Assembly (NCBI GenBank): GCA_037367405.1
Contig: JAZKJV010010546.1
Coordinates: 1-64,000 of the forward strand
Direction: 5' to 3'
DNA length: 64,000 bases
Source of the DNA: Ottelia alismoides
Lineage: Eukaryota > Streptophyta > Magnoliopsida > Alismatales > Hydrocharitaceae
Made by a program: the position numbers and the translations under genes. Of the stretch, positions 45,168-54,755 are shown piece by piece. Position 1 is the first letter of the stretch; each line of letters opens with the position of its first letter. A model generated the notes under the pieces. The model had not been told where the DNA came from. It was given only the letters and a program-made list of their open reading frames with translations, and ran no database searches.

Positions 45168-48100
45168 TCAAAAGATCAGCTTCAAAGCAAACTGCATCCG
45201 GCGCGGATCCCGCGCCGACGTGATTCGGCCGAAACCGTCGTTGGCGTTCAGCCGGTTGGCGCCGGCGGTGAAGCTGCCGCTGGCGGCCGCCAGGTTCGTG
45301 TGGTTCGGCGCGTTGAACGCTTCGGCCCGGAACTGCAGCCGCACGGTCTCGGTGACGGAAAAGGTCTTGAACATCGAAGCATTCACGATGATGGCGGCGG
45401 GCTGGCGCAGGCCGCTGAAGGCGCGGGGCGCGTTGCCCCACGTGTAGAGCGGCGGATTCTCGAAGGCCAGCGGATCGAACCACTGGATGCCGCGGCCCGG
45501 GTTCGGGTCGACATAATCCGCGGGCAGCTGGGGATTACGGAGAATGTTCGGCCGGTCGGCCAGGCCGTTGTTCGCGCCGCGGATCACCAGCGGTTGCCCG
45601 GCGCTCAGCGTCGTCACCGTGTTGGTCTGCCAGCCGCTGATCAGGCGCGAGAGCAGAGCATGCTGCTTCCGCCAGCCGCGGTCGCGGCCGAAGGGCAGTT
45701 CGTAATAGCCGGAAATCGTCAAGCGATGCGGCACGTTCGAAGGATCCTCGGCGCGCTCGGCCGCGCGGTTGAACTTGCCATTCTGATAGCCGAAGGTGCC
45801 GGTGCCTTCGCCGCCGCCGAAGTTCAGCGGGTTCGAGATGGTGTCGGCAATCAGCTTGCCCCAGGTGTACGACGTCAGCAGCCGGGCCGTTGAGGAGAAG
45901 CGCTTCTCTACCGTCGCAAGCAAAGCGTTGTAATTCGAGTTCCCGAGGCGCGGCGCGCGGATGGTGACGGCGTCCATGTAAGGATAGGGCCGCGTCAACT
46001 GGCGGCGCGTGATGGTGGGAGCGCCGAAGGTGCCGGGCACCAGGCCGGCGTAAGGATTCGTCACGCGGTCGTTCAGCAGGTTTTGCGGGCCGAGCTCTTG
46101 CAGCAGGTCAGGCTCGGCCTGGTTCCAATCGTAGGCGCCGCCGAAGAGATGCGTGGAATGGTTGGCGCTATAAGTAGCGTCCACCACCCAGGTCTTCGTC
46201 AGCCGCCGCTGAAGCGACAGGTTCCACTGTTGCGACATCGGCGTGCGCGACCACGGCTCCTGAAACACGGCGCTGCCGGAAGAGGCGAAGAGGTTCGGCC
46301 CCAGCAATGAGCCTTCGGGCTGGTTCGGCCGGAAGGGGAAGCCGTCCTTGAATTGGAACGCGGGCAGCACGGTGCTGCCGCCGGGCGCCTGATAGGCGGT
46401 GTTCGTGGTGGCGAAGCCGTTCGTGCTGCCGAAGTTGTCGGTGTAGAACGACCACATGGACGGATAGAAGATGGCATAGCCGCCCCGGAGCGCCGTGCGC
46501 TGGTTGCCGAAGACGTCCCAGGCGAAACCGAAGCGCGGGGAGAAGTCGTTGAAGTCGGGCCGCACGGAGGTGCGCTCGTAGTCCTTGCAGGCATACTCGG
46601 TGCGCCCGGCCAGGCCGGTGAGCTGGTTCTTCGCGAAGGGGTTGAAGCGCGATGCTCCGCAGCGGCGTTCATAGGGCTGTTGCTGATAGTCGTAGCGCAG
46701 GCCGGCGTTGATGGTGAGCCGGCGCACGGGACGCCAGTCGTCGTTGATGTAGAACGCGATCGCCTTGCCCACTTCGCTTTCGCCCAGGTGCGTGGTGACG
46801 CTGGCGCTGCTAACCGTGCCCAGCAGGAAAGTGGCGAAGGCGCTGCCCGTCGCCGTGGTGTTGGCGAGCGCGTTGTTGGTGAGCGCGGCGGTGAAGTTGA
46901 AGGTGCCCGAGGGATTGCTCTTCTGCAGGTTGTTCGCCTGGATGAGCCGCATTTCCGTGCCGAATTTCACCGAGTGATTCGACCGCACCCAGGTGAAGCC
47001 ATCGAAGAGCTGCCAGACGAGCCCGCCGCGGAAGCCCACGGTGCCGGTGCTGAAGGCGGGCAGCCCATTGCTGACGTTCGGGAAGACGTCGGGCGGGACG
47101 CTATCAGGCAGGCCGAGTTTTTGCGGCCAGCCCTGCCCGGCGCTGGGCACGGCGAAGCCAAAGGCCTGGCGCGCGACGCCGACGCGGAGTTCGTGGAACA
47201 GATTCGGCCGGACGACGAACGTGTCGGACACGACGGCGTTGTGGCCGCCGAAGGGTCCTCGCGGCCGCGCACCACCTTGCTGGGATAGCGGTTGTTGGTG
47301 CCGGAATCGGTGAACTGCAGGTAATAGACGTAGCGCAGCGAGACGTTGTGGCGTTCGGAGAAGCGATGGTCGAGCCGCGTGGTGGATTGGTTCATCCGCT
47401 TGTAGCCGCTGACGGCGCCGTAGTAGTTGTTCAAGCCGGTGAGCGGATTGTCGGGCGCGCGTTGGGCTGGGGATAGTAGGCCAGGATGTTCTTCGAAACG
47501 GGATCGAGGCGGGTGGGCGGCAGCACGTTGTTGGGGAAGGGCTGGCGGATGGTGCCCGCGCCGTTCGGGTTGGGTCCGGTGGTGGCGGGATCGAAGATAT
47601 TGATCTTGCGGCTTTGGCCGTCGTAGAGATTGGAGAAGTCGCCGAGGAACTGCTCCTTCGTGGGCATGGTGTAGAAGCCGGAGGAGCTGGTGACGTAGCG
47701 GTAGCCGTCGTAGTTGAAGAAGAAGAAGCTGCGGTTGCGGAGGATGGGTCCGCCGAGCGTGCCGCCGAAGTGGTTGTACCGGAGCGGGAGCTTGGGGCGA
47801 TCGGGTGCGGTTGTTGGTCCAGCTATTCGCGTCGAGCGCGTCGTTGCGGAGGTAGTCGTAGAGCGTGCCGTGGAATTTGTTGGTGCCGGACTTGGTGACC
47901 AGGTTCACGACGCCGCCGAGCGTGTAGCCATACTCCGACGACATGGTGTTGCTTTGGACGCGGAACTCCCTGCACGGCGTCGGTGACGGGGTTGATGTTG
48001 ACGTCGGGCACATAGGGATTGAGGCTCGAGAGACCGTCGACGATCAGGTTGTTGGAGGCGATGGGGCTGCCATTGATGCGGATGGCGGAGACGACGAGGC

Positions 48101-48638
48101 CGCGGTCGGCAAAGCCATTGGCGTCGGGCCCGAAGGCGGATTGCACGGAGGGCGCGAGCAGCACGAGCGAGAGCGCGCTGCGGCCGTCGACGGGGAGCTC
48201 TTCGACGGCGCGCGCTTCGATCACTTTGCCGACGGTGGCGGAGCCGGTGTCGACCATGGGCACTTCGGCGGAGACTTCGATGGCTTCGGCGACGGCGCCG
48301 AGCTCGAGGCGGACGTCGACTTGCGCGCGCTGGTCCACTTCAAGGGTGAGGCCGGAGCGGATGGCTTTCTTGAAACCGTCGTGGGTGACGGTGAGGCGGT
48401 AGGCGCCGACGGGGAGGTCGTTGAGCACGTAGTTGCCGGTGTCGTTGGTGGTGGTGGGATAGGCGAGGTTGGTGTTGGTGTTGGTGGCGACGACGGCGGC
48501 GCCGGCGACGGGCGCGCCGGTGGAGTCGGCCGCGGTGCCGAAGAGGGTGGCGCGGCCTTGCTGGGCGGGCAGGGGGACAGCGGCGGCGAGGACCACGGCC
48601 AAAGCGAGACGCATCGTCAGATTATATGGCGGCTTCAT
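45168..48638 (-). pseudogene. TonB-dependent receptor, Oar-like, frameshifted in N-terminal third
   Basis: ATG 48638 with GGGGAG upstream starts a signal peptide (RLALAVVLAAAVPLPAQ), a carboxypeptidase-like domain (ATLFGTAADSTGAPVAGAAV) and plug (ELPVDGRSALSLVLLAPSV, NNLIVDGLSSLNPYVP). The frame then breaks near 47965, 47810, 47460 and 47265, yet each piece continues the plug and early barrel in order (SSEYGYTLGGVVNLVTKSG, LDHRFSERHNVSLRYVYYLQ). From 47231 to 45168 one long frame encodes the rest of the barrel to QFALKLIF. With four shifts packed in about 700 bases the gene cannot make a receptor. It was a full-length Oar paralogue of roughly 1150 residues. Confidence 0.8.
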
Positions 48639-48718
48639 GCGAGCTCCCCGCCGGGCGACCCTTTTGGGGGAATGGCCACCGATGAACACCGATGAACACC
48701 GATTTTGTTTTGGTGGCT

Positions 48719-50086
48719 TCACGCGACCTCCTTCAAGAGGCTGGCTCGATATTTGCGGAGGGCCCACCAGGCGGCGAGGGCGGCGGAGTTGGCCATGTCG
48801 TCGGGCTGGCCGGCGGTGGGGACGAAGAGCTCGTGGCCGTCGAGGGTGACGAGGCGCTTCAGACTGGCGAGCTCCTGCTTGAACTCTTCGACGTGGCCGG
48901 CGCCGGGCGCGATCTTGAGGTTGCGGCGGCGGAAGAGGAACTGGAGGGCTTGGAAGAGCACGCTTTTCGAGACGTGATACTTGCCGTTGACCAGCGTTTC
49001 GTTGTGGCCGGGCGTGACGATGACGGGGACAATCGTCATTTCGAGGCCGTTGGCGCGGAGATAGTCGATGAAGACGTTGGCGGCGGTGGCGTCGACGACT
49101 AGTTCGGCGCCGTTGCGTTGGATTTCGGGGAAGTCGCCGAGGCGGCGGAGGTAGTTGATCAGGTCGGGGTAGTGGATGCCGGTGGGCAGGCGCTCGAGGT
49201 AGCGGATGAGGAGTTGGTCGTCAGGGCGTTTTTGGAGGATGGTGAGCGCGGGATGGTCGTTGGTTTGGGCATGGTCGAGGCCGATGATGAAGCGAGCTTT
49301 GGGTGCGCCGAGGACTTCGATGTGGTGGGGAGAGAGATGGGGCGCTTTCGGAGCGTTGCAGGCGGCCTGGATGTCCTCGGCGGTGAAGACGGCGATGGCA
49401 GTGTCCCCGAATTCGCCGAGGAATTCCTGCTTGAAGCGCCATTCGGGGAGCTTGCGCTTTTGCTCCTCGAGATATTCGGGAGTGATGCGGGGGCATTCGT
49501 TTGCGGTGATTTTGATCCGCACGAAGCCGTCGTCGTCGGAGCCGGTCCAGAGGTCGTAGTAGAAGCCGCGCCTTTCTCGCGGCGTGGAGATGATCCAGAG
49601 TCCGGCACGATGCCAGGTGGTGGCGAGGGTGCCGATGAGGGCGTGATAGACGTCGTCGGGGACGCGGGCGGCTTCGTCGATGATGACGAACGTCGCGGTG
49701 TAGCCGCGCACGGAGGCTTCGCGGGCGGGGAGGGCGCGGAAGCGAGCGCCGGTGCTCGCTACTTCGTATTCGAAGCGCCGGCCGGGATGGCGCCGGACTT
49801 CTTCGCCGAGTTCGGCGAGGAAGCGGAGGATGCGTTGAACGGTTTCGCCGGCTTGCGCTTCGGTGGCGGAGACGACCATGAGGTCGGCGTGGCGCGCGAA
49901 GAGCAGGTGGTGGACGGCGGCGACGGCGGCGGCGGTGGTTTTGCCGCTTTGACGGCAGCAGTTGAGGATTACACGGCGGTGGGGGGCACGGACGGCTTGG
50001 GCTTGCCAGGGGTCGAGGTCGAGGCGCAAGTATCGCTTGGCGAAAACTACGGGGTCGGATTGGGAGGAGTAGGCGTAGGTTTTCAC
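48719..50086 (-). CDS. phage terminase large subunit-like protein
   Basis: A 455-residue packaging ATPase-nuclease. The ATPase domain has a Walker A-type NCCRQSGKTTAAA (about 43-55), Walker B TFVIIDEAARV (about 130-140) and the coupling-motif region WIISTPRERRGFYYD. The C-terminal RNase-H-like nuclease shows aspartates in FIIGLDHAQ and ELVVDATAAN, and a final QPDDMANSAALAAW. No capsid, portal or small terminase gene is adjacent, so it is an orphan, possibly a prophage remnant or a domesticated gene. The C-terminal half is intact. A small ORF just upstream may be its partner. Confidence 0.85.
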   Translation of the reverse strand: MKTYAYSSQSDPVVFAKRYLRLDLDPWQAQAVRAPHRRVILNCCRQSGKTTAAAVAAVHHLLFARHADLMVVSATEAQAGETVQRILRFLAELGEEVRRHPGRRFEYEVASTGARFRALPAREASVRGYTATFVIIDEAARVPDDVYHALIGTLATTWHRAGLWIISTPRERRGFYYDLWTGSDDDGFVRIKITANECPRITPEYLEEQKRKLPEWRFKQEFLGEFGDTAIAVFTAEDIQAACNAPKAPHLSPHHIEVLGAPKARFIIGLDHAQTNDHPALTILQKRPDDQLLIRYLERLPTGIHYPDLINYLRRLGDFPEIQRNGAELVVDATAANVFIDYLRANGLEMTIVPVIVTPGHNETLVNGKYHVSKSVLFQALQFLFRRRNLKIAPGAGHVEEFKQELASLKRLVTLDGHELFVPTAGQPDDMANSAALAAWWALRKYRASLLKEVA

Positions 50087-50204
50087 ACTGGCCCGAGCGT
50101 AGCAGGGGGCCGGGTGTGGCTTGGGTCCTCGTTTCTCCTAAGCCGTTGGTGCGGTTGCGAAAACTGACGATCGAATCGATGACACGCGCCGTAATTGGGG
50201 TGGT

Positions 50205-50447
50205 TCAGCAGCGGAGGGGGAAGCCGAGGTCTTCGTAGCGGAGGAAGGCGTCGACGAGGGCCTGGAGGGCGTCGGGGTGCTTGGCGCCGAGGGTTTCGCG
50301 GATGATTTGGAGGAGCTGGCGGGTGACGGGTTTTTCCTCCTGCCCTTGCTCTTGCTCGGGATCCGGGATGGGCTCGGGTGGAGGGAAGTGGGGGCGGTAG
50401 GGACCGTCGGAGTGGGTCCAGTGCGTCCAGCCTTGTAGGAAGGGCAT
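50205..50447 (-). CDS. small hypothetical protein beside terminase
   Basis: An 80-residue protein from ATG 50447 with a good ribosome binding site (GGAGACACAAAATG). It starts MPFLQGWTHWTHSDGPYRPH, has an acidic linker (EPIPDPEQEQGQEE) and a helical C-terminus (TRQLLQIIRETLGAKHPDAL). I do not recognise the family. It is 118 bases upstream of the terminase gene on the same strand; a small DNA-binding or structural partner is possible. Confidence 0.5.
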   Translation of the reverse strand: MPFLQGWTHWTHSDGPYRPHFPPPEPIPDPEQEQGQEEKPVTRQLLQIIRETLGAKHPDALQALVDAFLRYEDLGFPLRC

Positions 50448-50459
50448 TTTGTGTCTCCT

Positions 50460-50528
50460 GGGTTGGTTTTCTTGGGTTGCGTTTCTCGGGTTCGTTTTCT
50501 GGGAATTTTTCCTTGGGTTGGCTTTCCT
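50460..50528. repeat. degenerate 14-bp tandem repeat
   Basis: Five units of about 14 bases follow one another: GGGTTGGTTTTCTT, GGGTTGCGTTTCTC, GGGTTCGTTTTCTG, GGAATTTTTCCTT and GGGTTGGCTTTCCT. They lie just upstream of the small ORF and at the start of the region leading to the defence genes. Confidence 0.6.
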
Positions 50529-50960
50529 GGCCCTGTTGGATCGCCCCCCGGCAACTCTCCGCTCCTAATTATGACATATTCCATGAGTTAATTAAATAGT
50601 AACGGACGATCTTTGATGCGGGATAGGCCGCGCAAAACTAGGGTGAACTGGAACTGCACACCACCCACGCTTGAAGGTGTTCCAACCTACCCGGCTCGCA
50701 GTCGGGCACAGAGGATCAAGCGTCATGGACCCTTTTGGCATTCTGCCAAAGATAGTGGCCAAAAACGCCTGATTCCCAGGCATCCACTCCTTTTTGAGGG
50801 GTAGTCATAGCCGCCGGTGAGGGTATTGCTACTGGCATGTACTTCAACAACTGGCTCATCGGAGCTATTCTTCTTGACACCAGGGTGCGACTTCCGCTCT
50901 CATGAAGTCGTGGTATCTCCAAGGAGCATTGCTCATGAAGGTTGAGCTTAGTGCAGTGCA
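50529..50960. other. intergenic stretch before the defence genes
   Basis: I see no supported gene, tRNA or clear promoter here. The sequence is less GC-rich than the flanks on the left and probably marks the left boundary of the acquired OLD/UvrD pair. Confidence 0.4.
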
Positions 50961-52901
50961 ATGAAGCTCATTAGCCTATCCCTCTGTAATTTCCAGTCGT
51001 TTGGGGAAGGGCCCACGGAACTGGTCTTCGATCCAACAACATTCCTGATCGGGCCCAATGGCAGCGGAAAGACTGCGGTGCTTCAGGCGCTCGCCAGAAT
51101 GTTCGGTTTCGACCAAGGACTGCGGAAGATACGGCGTGGTGACTTCCACGTCCAAGCCGACCTGCAAGGCCCTGAGGTCCGGGCCGAACGGCTGTGGATT
51201 CAGGCCGAGTTTGGCTTGCCAGAACTCAAAGACAAAACAAAGAAGCACTCAACCGTCCCTGGCAACTTCGCGCATATGAGGCTCGAAAGCAACGATGGAG
51301 TACCGGTTGTCCGAATCCGCCTTGAAGCAACCATAGACGCTAACGACGAAATCGACGAGAACATCTTTTACGTTCTGACTGTCGATCCCGCAGGGGAACC
51401 GAAGAAGACGACAGCGATGGCGAGACATGATCGCAGCGCAATACAGGTTCACTATTTGCCTGCCCGCCGCGACCCAGGTGATCATATCTCCTATTCGACG
51501 AGCGCTCTTCTCGGGCGGATACTCAGAGCTGCGAGCTGGGAGAATGAGGCCGAGACGATATCAAAGCTCAGCCAGGAAATGAGTGCTTCATTAAAGCAGA
51601 GCGGCGCGACCCAAGATCTGGACCAATGCCTGTCAGACGTCTGGGCCACTCTCCATAGGGGTGCCTTCTATGCGAATCCTAGCCTGTCGTTTGCGACGGA
51701 TGAAATCGAATCTGTATTGAAGTTCCTCACAGTCGCTTTCTCGCCCGCACACGGCGAACCGCATGTGGACTTCATGCGCCTTGGAGACGGCCAAAAGTCG
51801 CTTCTCTACATCACTCTCGTCTTGGCCGCGCAAAAGATAGGAAGAAAGGTTCTGGACGGCACCTTCAAGCTATGGGATGTCAATAAGCTTCGCCCGGCGG
51901 TATTCTCCCTAGTCGCCATTGAGGAGCCCGAAAACAGCCTCTCTCCCCACTATCTCGGTCGTGTCCTGTCAAAGCTGACGCTGTTTTCCGAAGCCTCTGA
52001 CGCTCAAGCTGTTATCGCTACTCACGCCCCTGCGCTATTGCGACGGGTGGCCCCAGAACGGATTCGCTATCTGCGCCTGGATGAGGCTAGGCAAACAATC
52101 ATCAGTAGCATCAAGCTTCCCCAGCCGTCAAGTGTAGCCCACAAGTTTGTAAGAGAGGCTGTTATCTCTTACCCAGAGTTATACTTCTTTCGCTTGGTCA
52201 TCCTCGGCGAGGGAGACACAGAGCAGATTATCATTCCCCGTCTGCTCCAAGCTACTGGGCACGCGGAGGATTCGAGTTCCGTTCTAGTGGTTCCGTTGGG
52301 AGGGCGGCATGTCAATCATCTCTGGCGATTGCTCGCGGCACTTCGGATTCCCTACGTTACCTTGCTTGATTTGGACTTAGCCAGAAACGGCGGAGGGTGG
52401 GGCCGGATTTCGTACGCACTTAATCAACTCAAGAAGATTGATCCCAAGCAACACGCCAAGGTGATGAAGGACATCAACCCAGCTCTACCCGAGTGGGATG
52501 ACCAGAGTGAAACACTTCTCGGGTCTGAACGTGGAAAGAAGTTACTCAGTCGGCTTGAGGAGGCAGGCGTGTTCTTCTCTGCTCCGCTGGACTTGGATTT
52601 CTCAATGCTTATGTGCTTCCAAGGAGCATATCGGGTCAAAGCATCCAAAAAGGCGTTGCCGAAGGCTAAAACGCTTGCGTCTGTCCTTGGCGCGAAGCAT
52701 GGCGACGAGGGGCAATACCACGAGGATCTTCAGCGCCTTTTCGTTCCTTATCAGCGGCGATTCAAGAACGGCAGCAAGCCCGCAGAGCATCTTGAGGCCC
52801 TGTCCAGCCTGGATGACGCCGCCCTTGTGCAAGCTATGCCAAAGAGCTTGAGGCGTTTGCTTGACCTCGTTCAAAAGAAGTTGCAGGGCCTCCCCGAATG
52901 A
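50961..52901 (+). CDS. OLD family ATPase-nuclease, Gabija GajA-like
   Basis: A 646-residue class 2 OLD protein: an ABC-type ATPase plus TOPRIM nuclease. Walker A GPNGSGKT lies at 31-38, the signature-like LGDGQKSLLYITLVLA near 273, Walker B VFSLVAIEEPENSLSP near 318 and the switch histidine in VIATHAPALL near 353. The TOPRIM part has the glutamate in VILGEGDTEQ (about 415) and the D-x-D in TLLDLDLARNG (about 468). It is followed by a UvrD-like helicase overlapping by ATGA, the Gabija layout, in which GajA nicks or cuts DNA under nucleotide control. Longer than B. cereus GajA (about 580). GC is lower than host. Confidence 0.8.
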   Translation: MKLISLSLCNFQSFGEGPTELVFDPTTFLIGPNGSGKTAVLQALARMFGFDQGLRKIRRGDFHVQADLQGPEVRAERLWIQAEFGLPELKDKTKKHSTVPGNFAHMRLESNDGVPVVRIRLEATIDANDEIDENIFYVLTVDPAGEPKKTTAMARHDRSAIQVHYLPARRDPGDHISYSTSALLGRILRAASWENEAETISKLSQEMSASLKQSGATQDLDQCLSDVWATLHRGAFYANPSLSFATDEIESVLKFLTVAFSPAHGEPHVDFMRLGDGQKSLLYITLVLAAQKIGRKVLDGTFKLWDVNKLRPAVFSLVAIEEPENSLSPHYLGRVLSKLTLFSEASDAQAVIATHAPALLRRVAPERIRYLRLDEARQTIISSIKLPQPSSVAHKFVREAVISYPELYFFRLVILGEGDTEQIIIPRLLQATGHAEDSSSVLVVPLGGRHVNHLWRLLAALRIPYVTLLDLDLARNGGGWGRISYALNQLKKIDPKQHAKVMKDINPALPEWDDQSETLLGSERGKKLLSRLEEAGVFFSAPLDLDFSMLMCFQGAYRVKASKKALPKAKTLASVLGAKHGDEGQYHEDLQRLFVPYQRRFKNGSKPAEHLEALSSLDDAALVQAMPKSLRRLLDLVQKKLQGLPE

Positions 52902-54532
52902 CCGCCCCTGACAACTGGAGGCCCGCCGATGGACTCGAGCTGGAGCCAAATGCGCTAATCGCGGTGCGCGAGCAACATCGCAGCGTGGCCCTCACGGCAG
53001 GCCCGGGTTCAGGCAAGACCGAATTACTCGCTCAGCGAGCCGATTTTCTCCTGAGGACGAACTCCTGCCCGTACCCGCAACGGATTCTGGCCATCTCCTT
53101 CAAGGTCGATGCCAGCAGAAATCTAAAGGAACGCGTCAGGAGACGGTGTGGACCACTTGCTCACCGTTTTGATAGCCACACCTTTCACGGATTCGCTAAG
53201 CGCCTGATTGACCGATTTAGGCCTGTTTTGAGTGGCCAGAATGAACTCGACGCCGACTACACGATTGGTGGCCAGAGAGTGATGAGGAGTCAGATCACAT
53301 TCGCAGACCTCGTTCCTTTGGCTGTGGAGGTTCTCTCGCAAAGCGATCTTGCCCTGAACGCCGTTCGGCAGACCTACTCCCATGTGTTTCTGGATGAATT
53401 TCAAGACTGCACTGAGCAGCAGTTTGAACTTGTGCGCTCTGCATTTCTCGGCACCCAAGCTTCGATCACAGCCGTCGGCGATACAAAGCAACGGATCATG
53501 GGTTGGGCGGGAGCCCTTGAGGGCATCATGGAAACGTTTGCGGAGGAGTTCAACGCCCGCCCCTTGAATCTCTACCAGAACTTTAGGTCCCTTCCTCGGG
53601 TCCGGCGTGTTCAAAACAACATGGTCAAGGTCATTGAACCAACTGCCGCAGTTCTGGATTCCCGAATCGATGGAGACGAGGGCGAGGTCGAAATCCGCGC
53701 TTTCAAAGACGGAGCGGAAGAGGCGGTCGAAATCGCCGCCCTCGTGCAGACCTGGATTAACGAGGGCACCGCTCCCTCTGAAATCGGTATCCTCGCCGCG
53801 AAGCAGGTGGAGCACTACTGCGAGATGCTGATGCAGGAACTTAGTCGGCTACAGATTCCCATTCGCAACGAACAGGAGTTGCAAGACATTTCCGCCGAGC
53901 CAGTCGCTCAGCTAGTTGTTGATTTCCTACTCGTGATTTGTGCCGATGGAAAGCCGAATGCATATGACCGATTCATGCGGTTCATTTCCTCCGCTACGGA
54001 AGACGAAGAAACTCAATCGTATTGGCGCACCCTCATCGACGCGCGAAGAAGGGAGGTGCGGTCAGGTGCGGGCTTCAGTTTGGAGTCAGTCCAAGGCCTT
54101 GTGGCGGAGCTCCTGAAAGAGATAGGAGCTGCCCAGATTGCGAGTTTGTCAGCAGACTACGAGAACGGTTCTTATCTCAACGAGCGCGTGTCGGCGACCC
54201 TTCGTCGGATTGAAGAACTGTGGGACGACAGCGGCGAGATCGTCTCGGCCTTGGAACGTTTCTCGGAGGATCGAGCGGTTCGCCTCATGACCGTTCACAA
54301 GAGCAAGGGGTTGGAGTTCGAGTACGTCGTATTCCTCGGCATCGAAAGAGAGACGTTCTGGGGCAAGGCAGATGACGAGCGGGCCGTCTTCTTCGTAGGT
54401 ATTTCGCGGGCAAAGAGGCATTTGGTGTTGACTCATACCACGACACGTCCTAAGCCGAGTGGTCATGTAAAGAAGTGGCATACCCAGCGCACGCCACACG
54501 CCGAGTTTCTGTCCTGTCTCGACGAAGTCTAG
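52898..54532 (+). CDS. UvrD/PcrA-like helicase, Gabija GajB-like
   Basis: A 544-residue superfamily 1A helicase. Motif I is AGPGSGKTELLA (34-45); motif II is HVFLDEFQDCTEQQF (about 160), motif III VGDTKQRIMGWAG, motif IV LYQNFRSLPRV, motif V RLMTVHKSKGLEFEYV and motif VI VGISRAKRHLVL. It lacks large 1B/2B insertions, as in GajB proteins of about 500 residues. The ATGA overlap with the OLD gene shows translational coupling. In Gabija, GajB binds DNA ends and works with the nuclease in anti-phage defence. Lower GC shared with the partner suggests joint acquisition. Confidence 0.85.
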   Translation: MTAPDNWRPADGLELEPNALIAVREQHRSVALTAGPGSGKTELLAQRADFLLRTNSCPYPQRILAISFKVDASRNLKERVRRRCGPLAHRFDSHTFHGFAKRLIDRFRPVLSGQNELDADYTIGGQRVMRSQITFADLVPLAVEVLSQSDLALNAVRQTYSHVFLDEFQDCTEQQFELVRSAFLGTQASITAVGDTKQRIMGWAGALEGIMETFAEEFNARPLNLYQNFRSLPRVRRVQNNMVKVIEPTAAVLDSRIDGDEGEVEIRAFKDGAEEAVEIAALVQTWINEGTAPSEIGILAAKQVEHYCEMLMQELSRLQIPIRNEQELQDISAEPVAQLVVDFLLVICADGKPNAYDRFMRFISSATEDEETQSYWRTLIDARRREVRSGAGFSLESVQGLVAELLKEIGAAQIASLSADYENGSYLNERVSATLRRIEELWDDSGEIVSALERFSEDRAVRLMTVHKSKGLEFEYVVFLGIERETFWGKADDERAVFFVGISRAKRHLVLTHTTTRPKPSGHVKKWHTQRTPHAEFLSCLDEV

Positions 54533-54755
54533 AAATCGCTCGCCCGATTCTTCGCGTGAGCGAGGCTGGCTAGATGATGATCTTTTCGACCTCGTCCAGC
54601 GATCATAGGTCATGGAGCCCAGGTGTCCGGGCCGACTCGTGCTCTTCTTCCGCTGGCGTCTGATGATGAAAGGTTCCGATGACGGGTTCATGACCGATCT
54701 GGGTGCCGTTGCCAGCGCGTGACGGGCAACAACGGCGCTTCGCTATGATGAAGGC

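Noticed and set aside
50138..50584. Longer protein across the 14-bp repeats upstream of the small ORF
   Set aside because: The repeat region gives low-complexity lysine/proline sequence, and the ribosome binding site supports the shorter ORF starting at 50447.
50600..50960. tRNA or attachment site at the left edge of the defence genes
   Set aside because: No T-loop consensus, acceptor stem pairing or repeated att-like core could be found.
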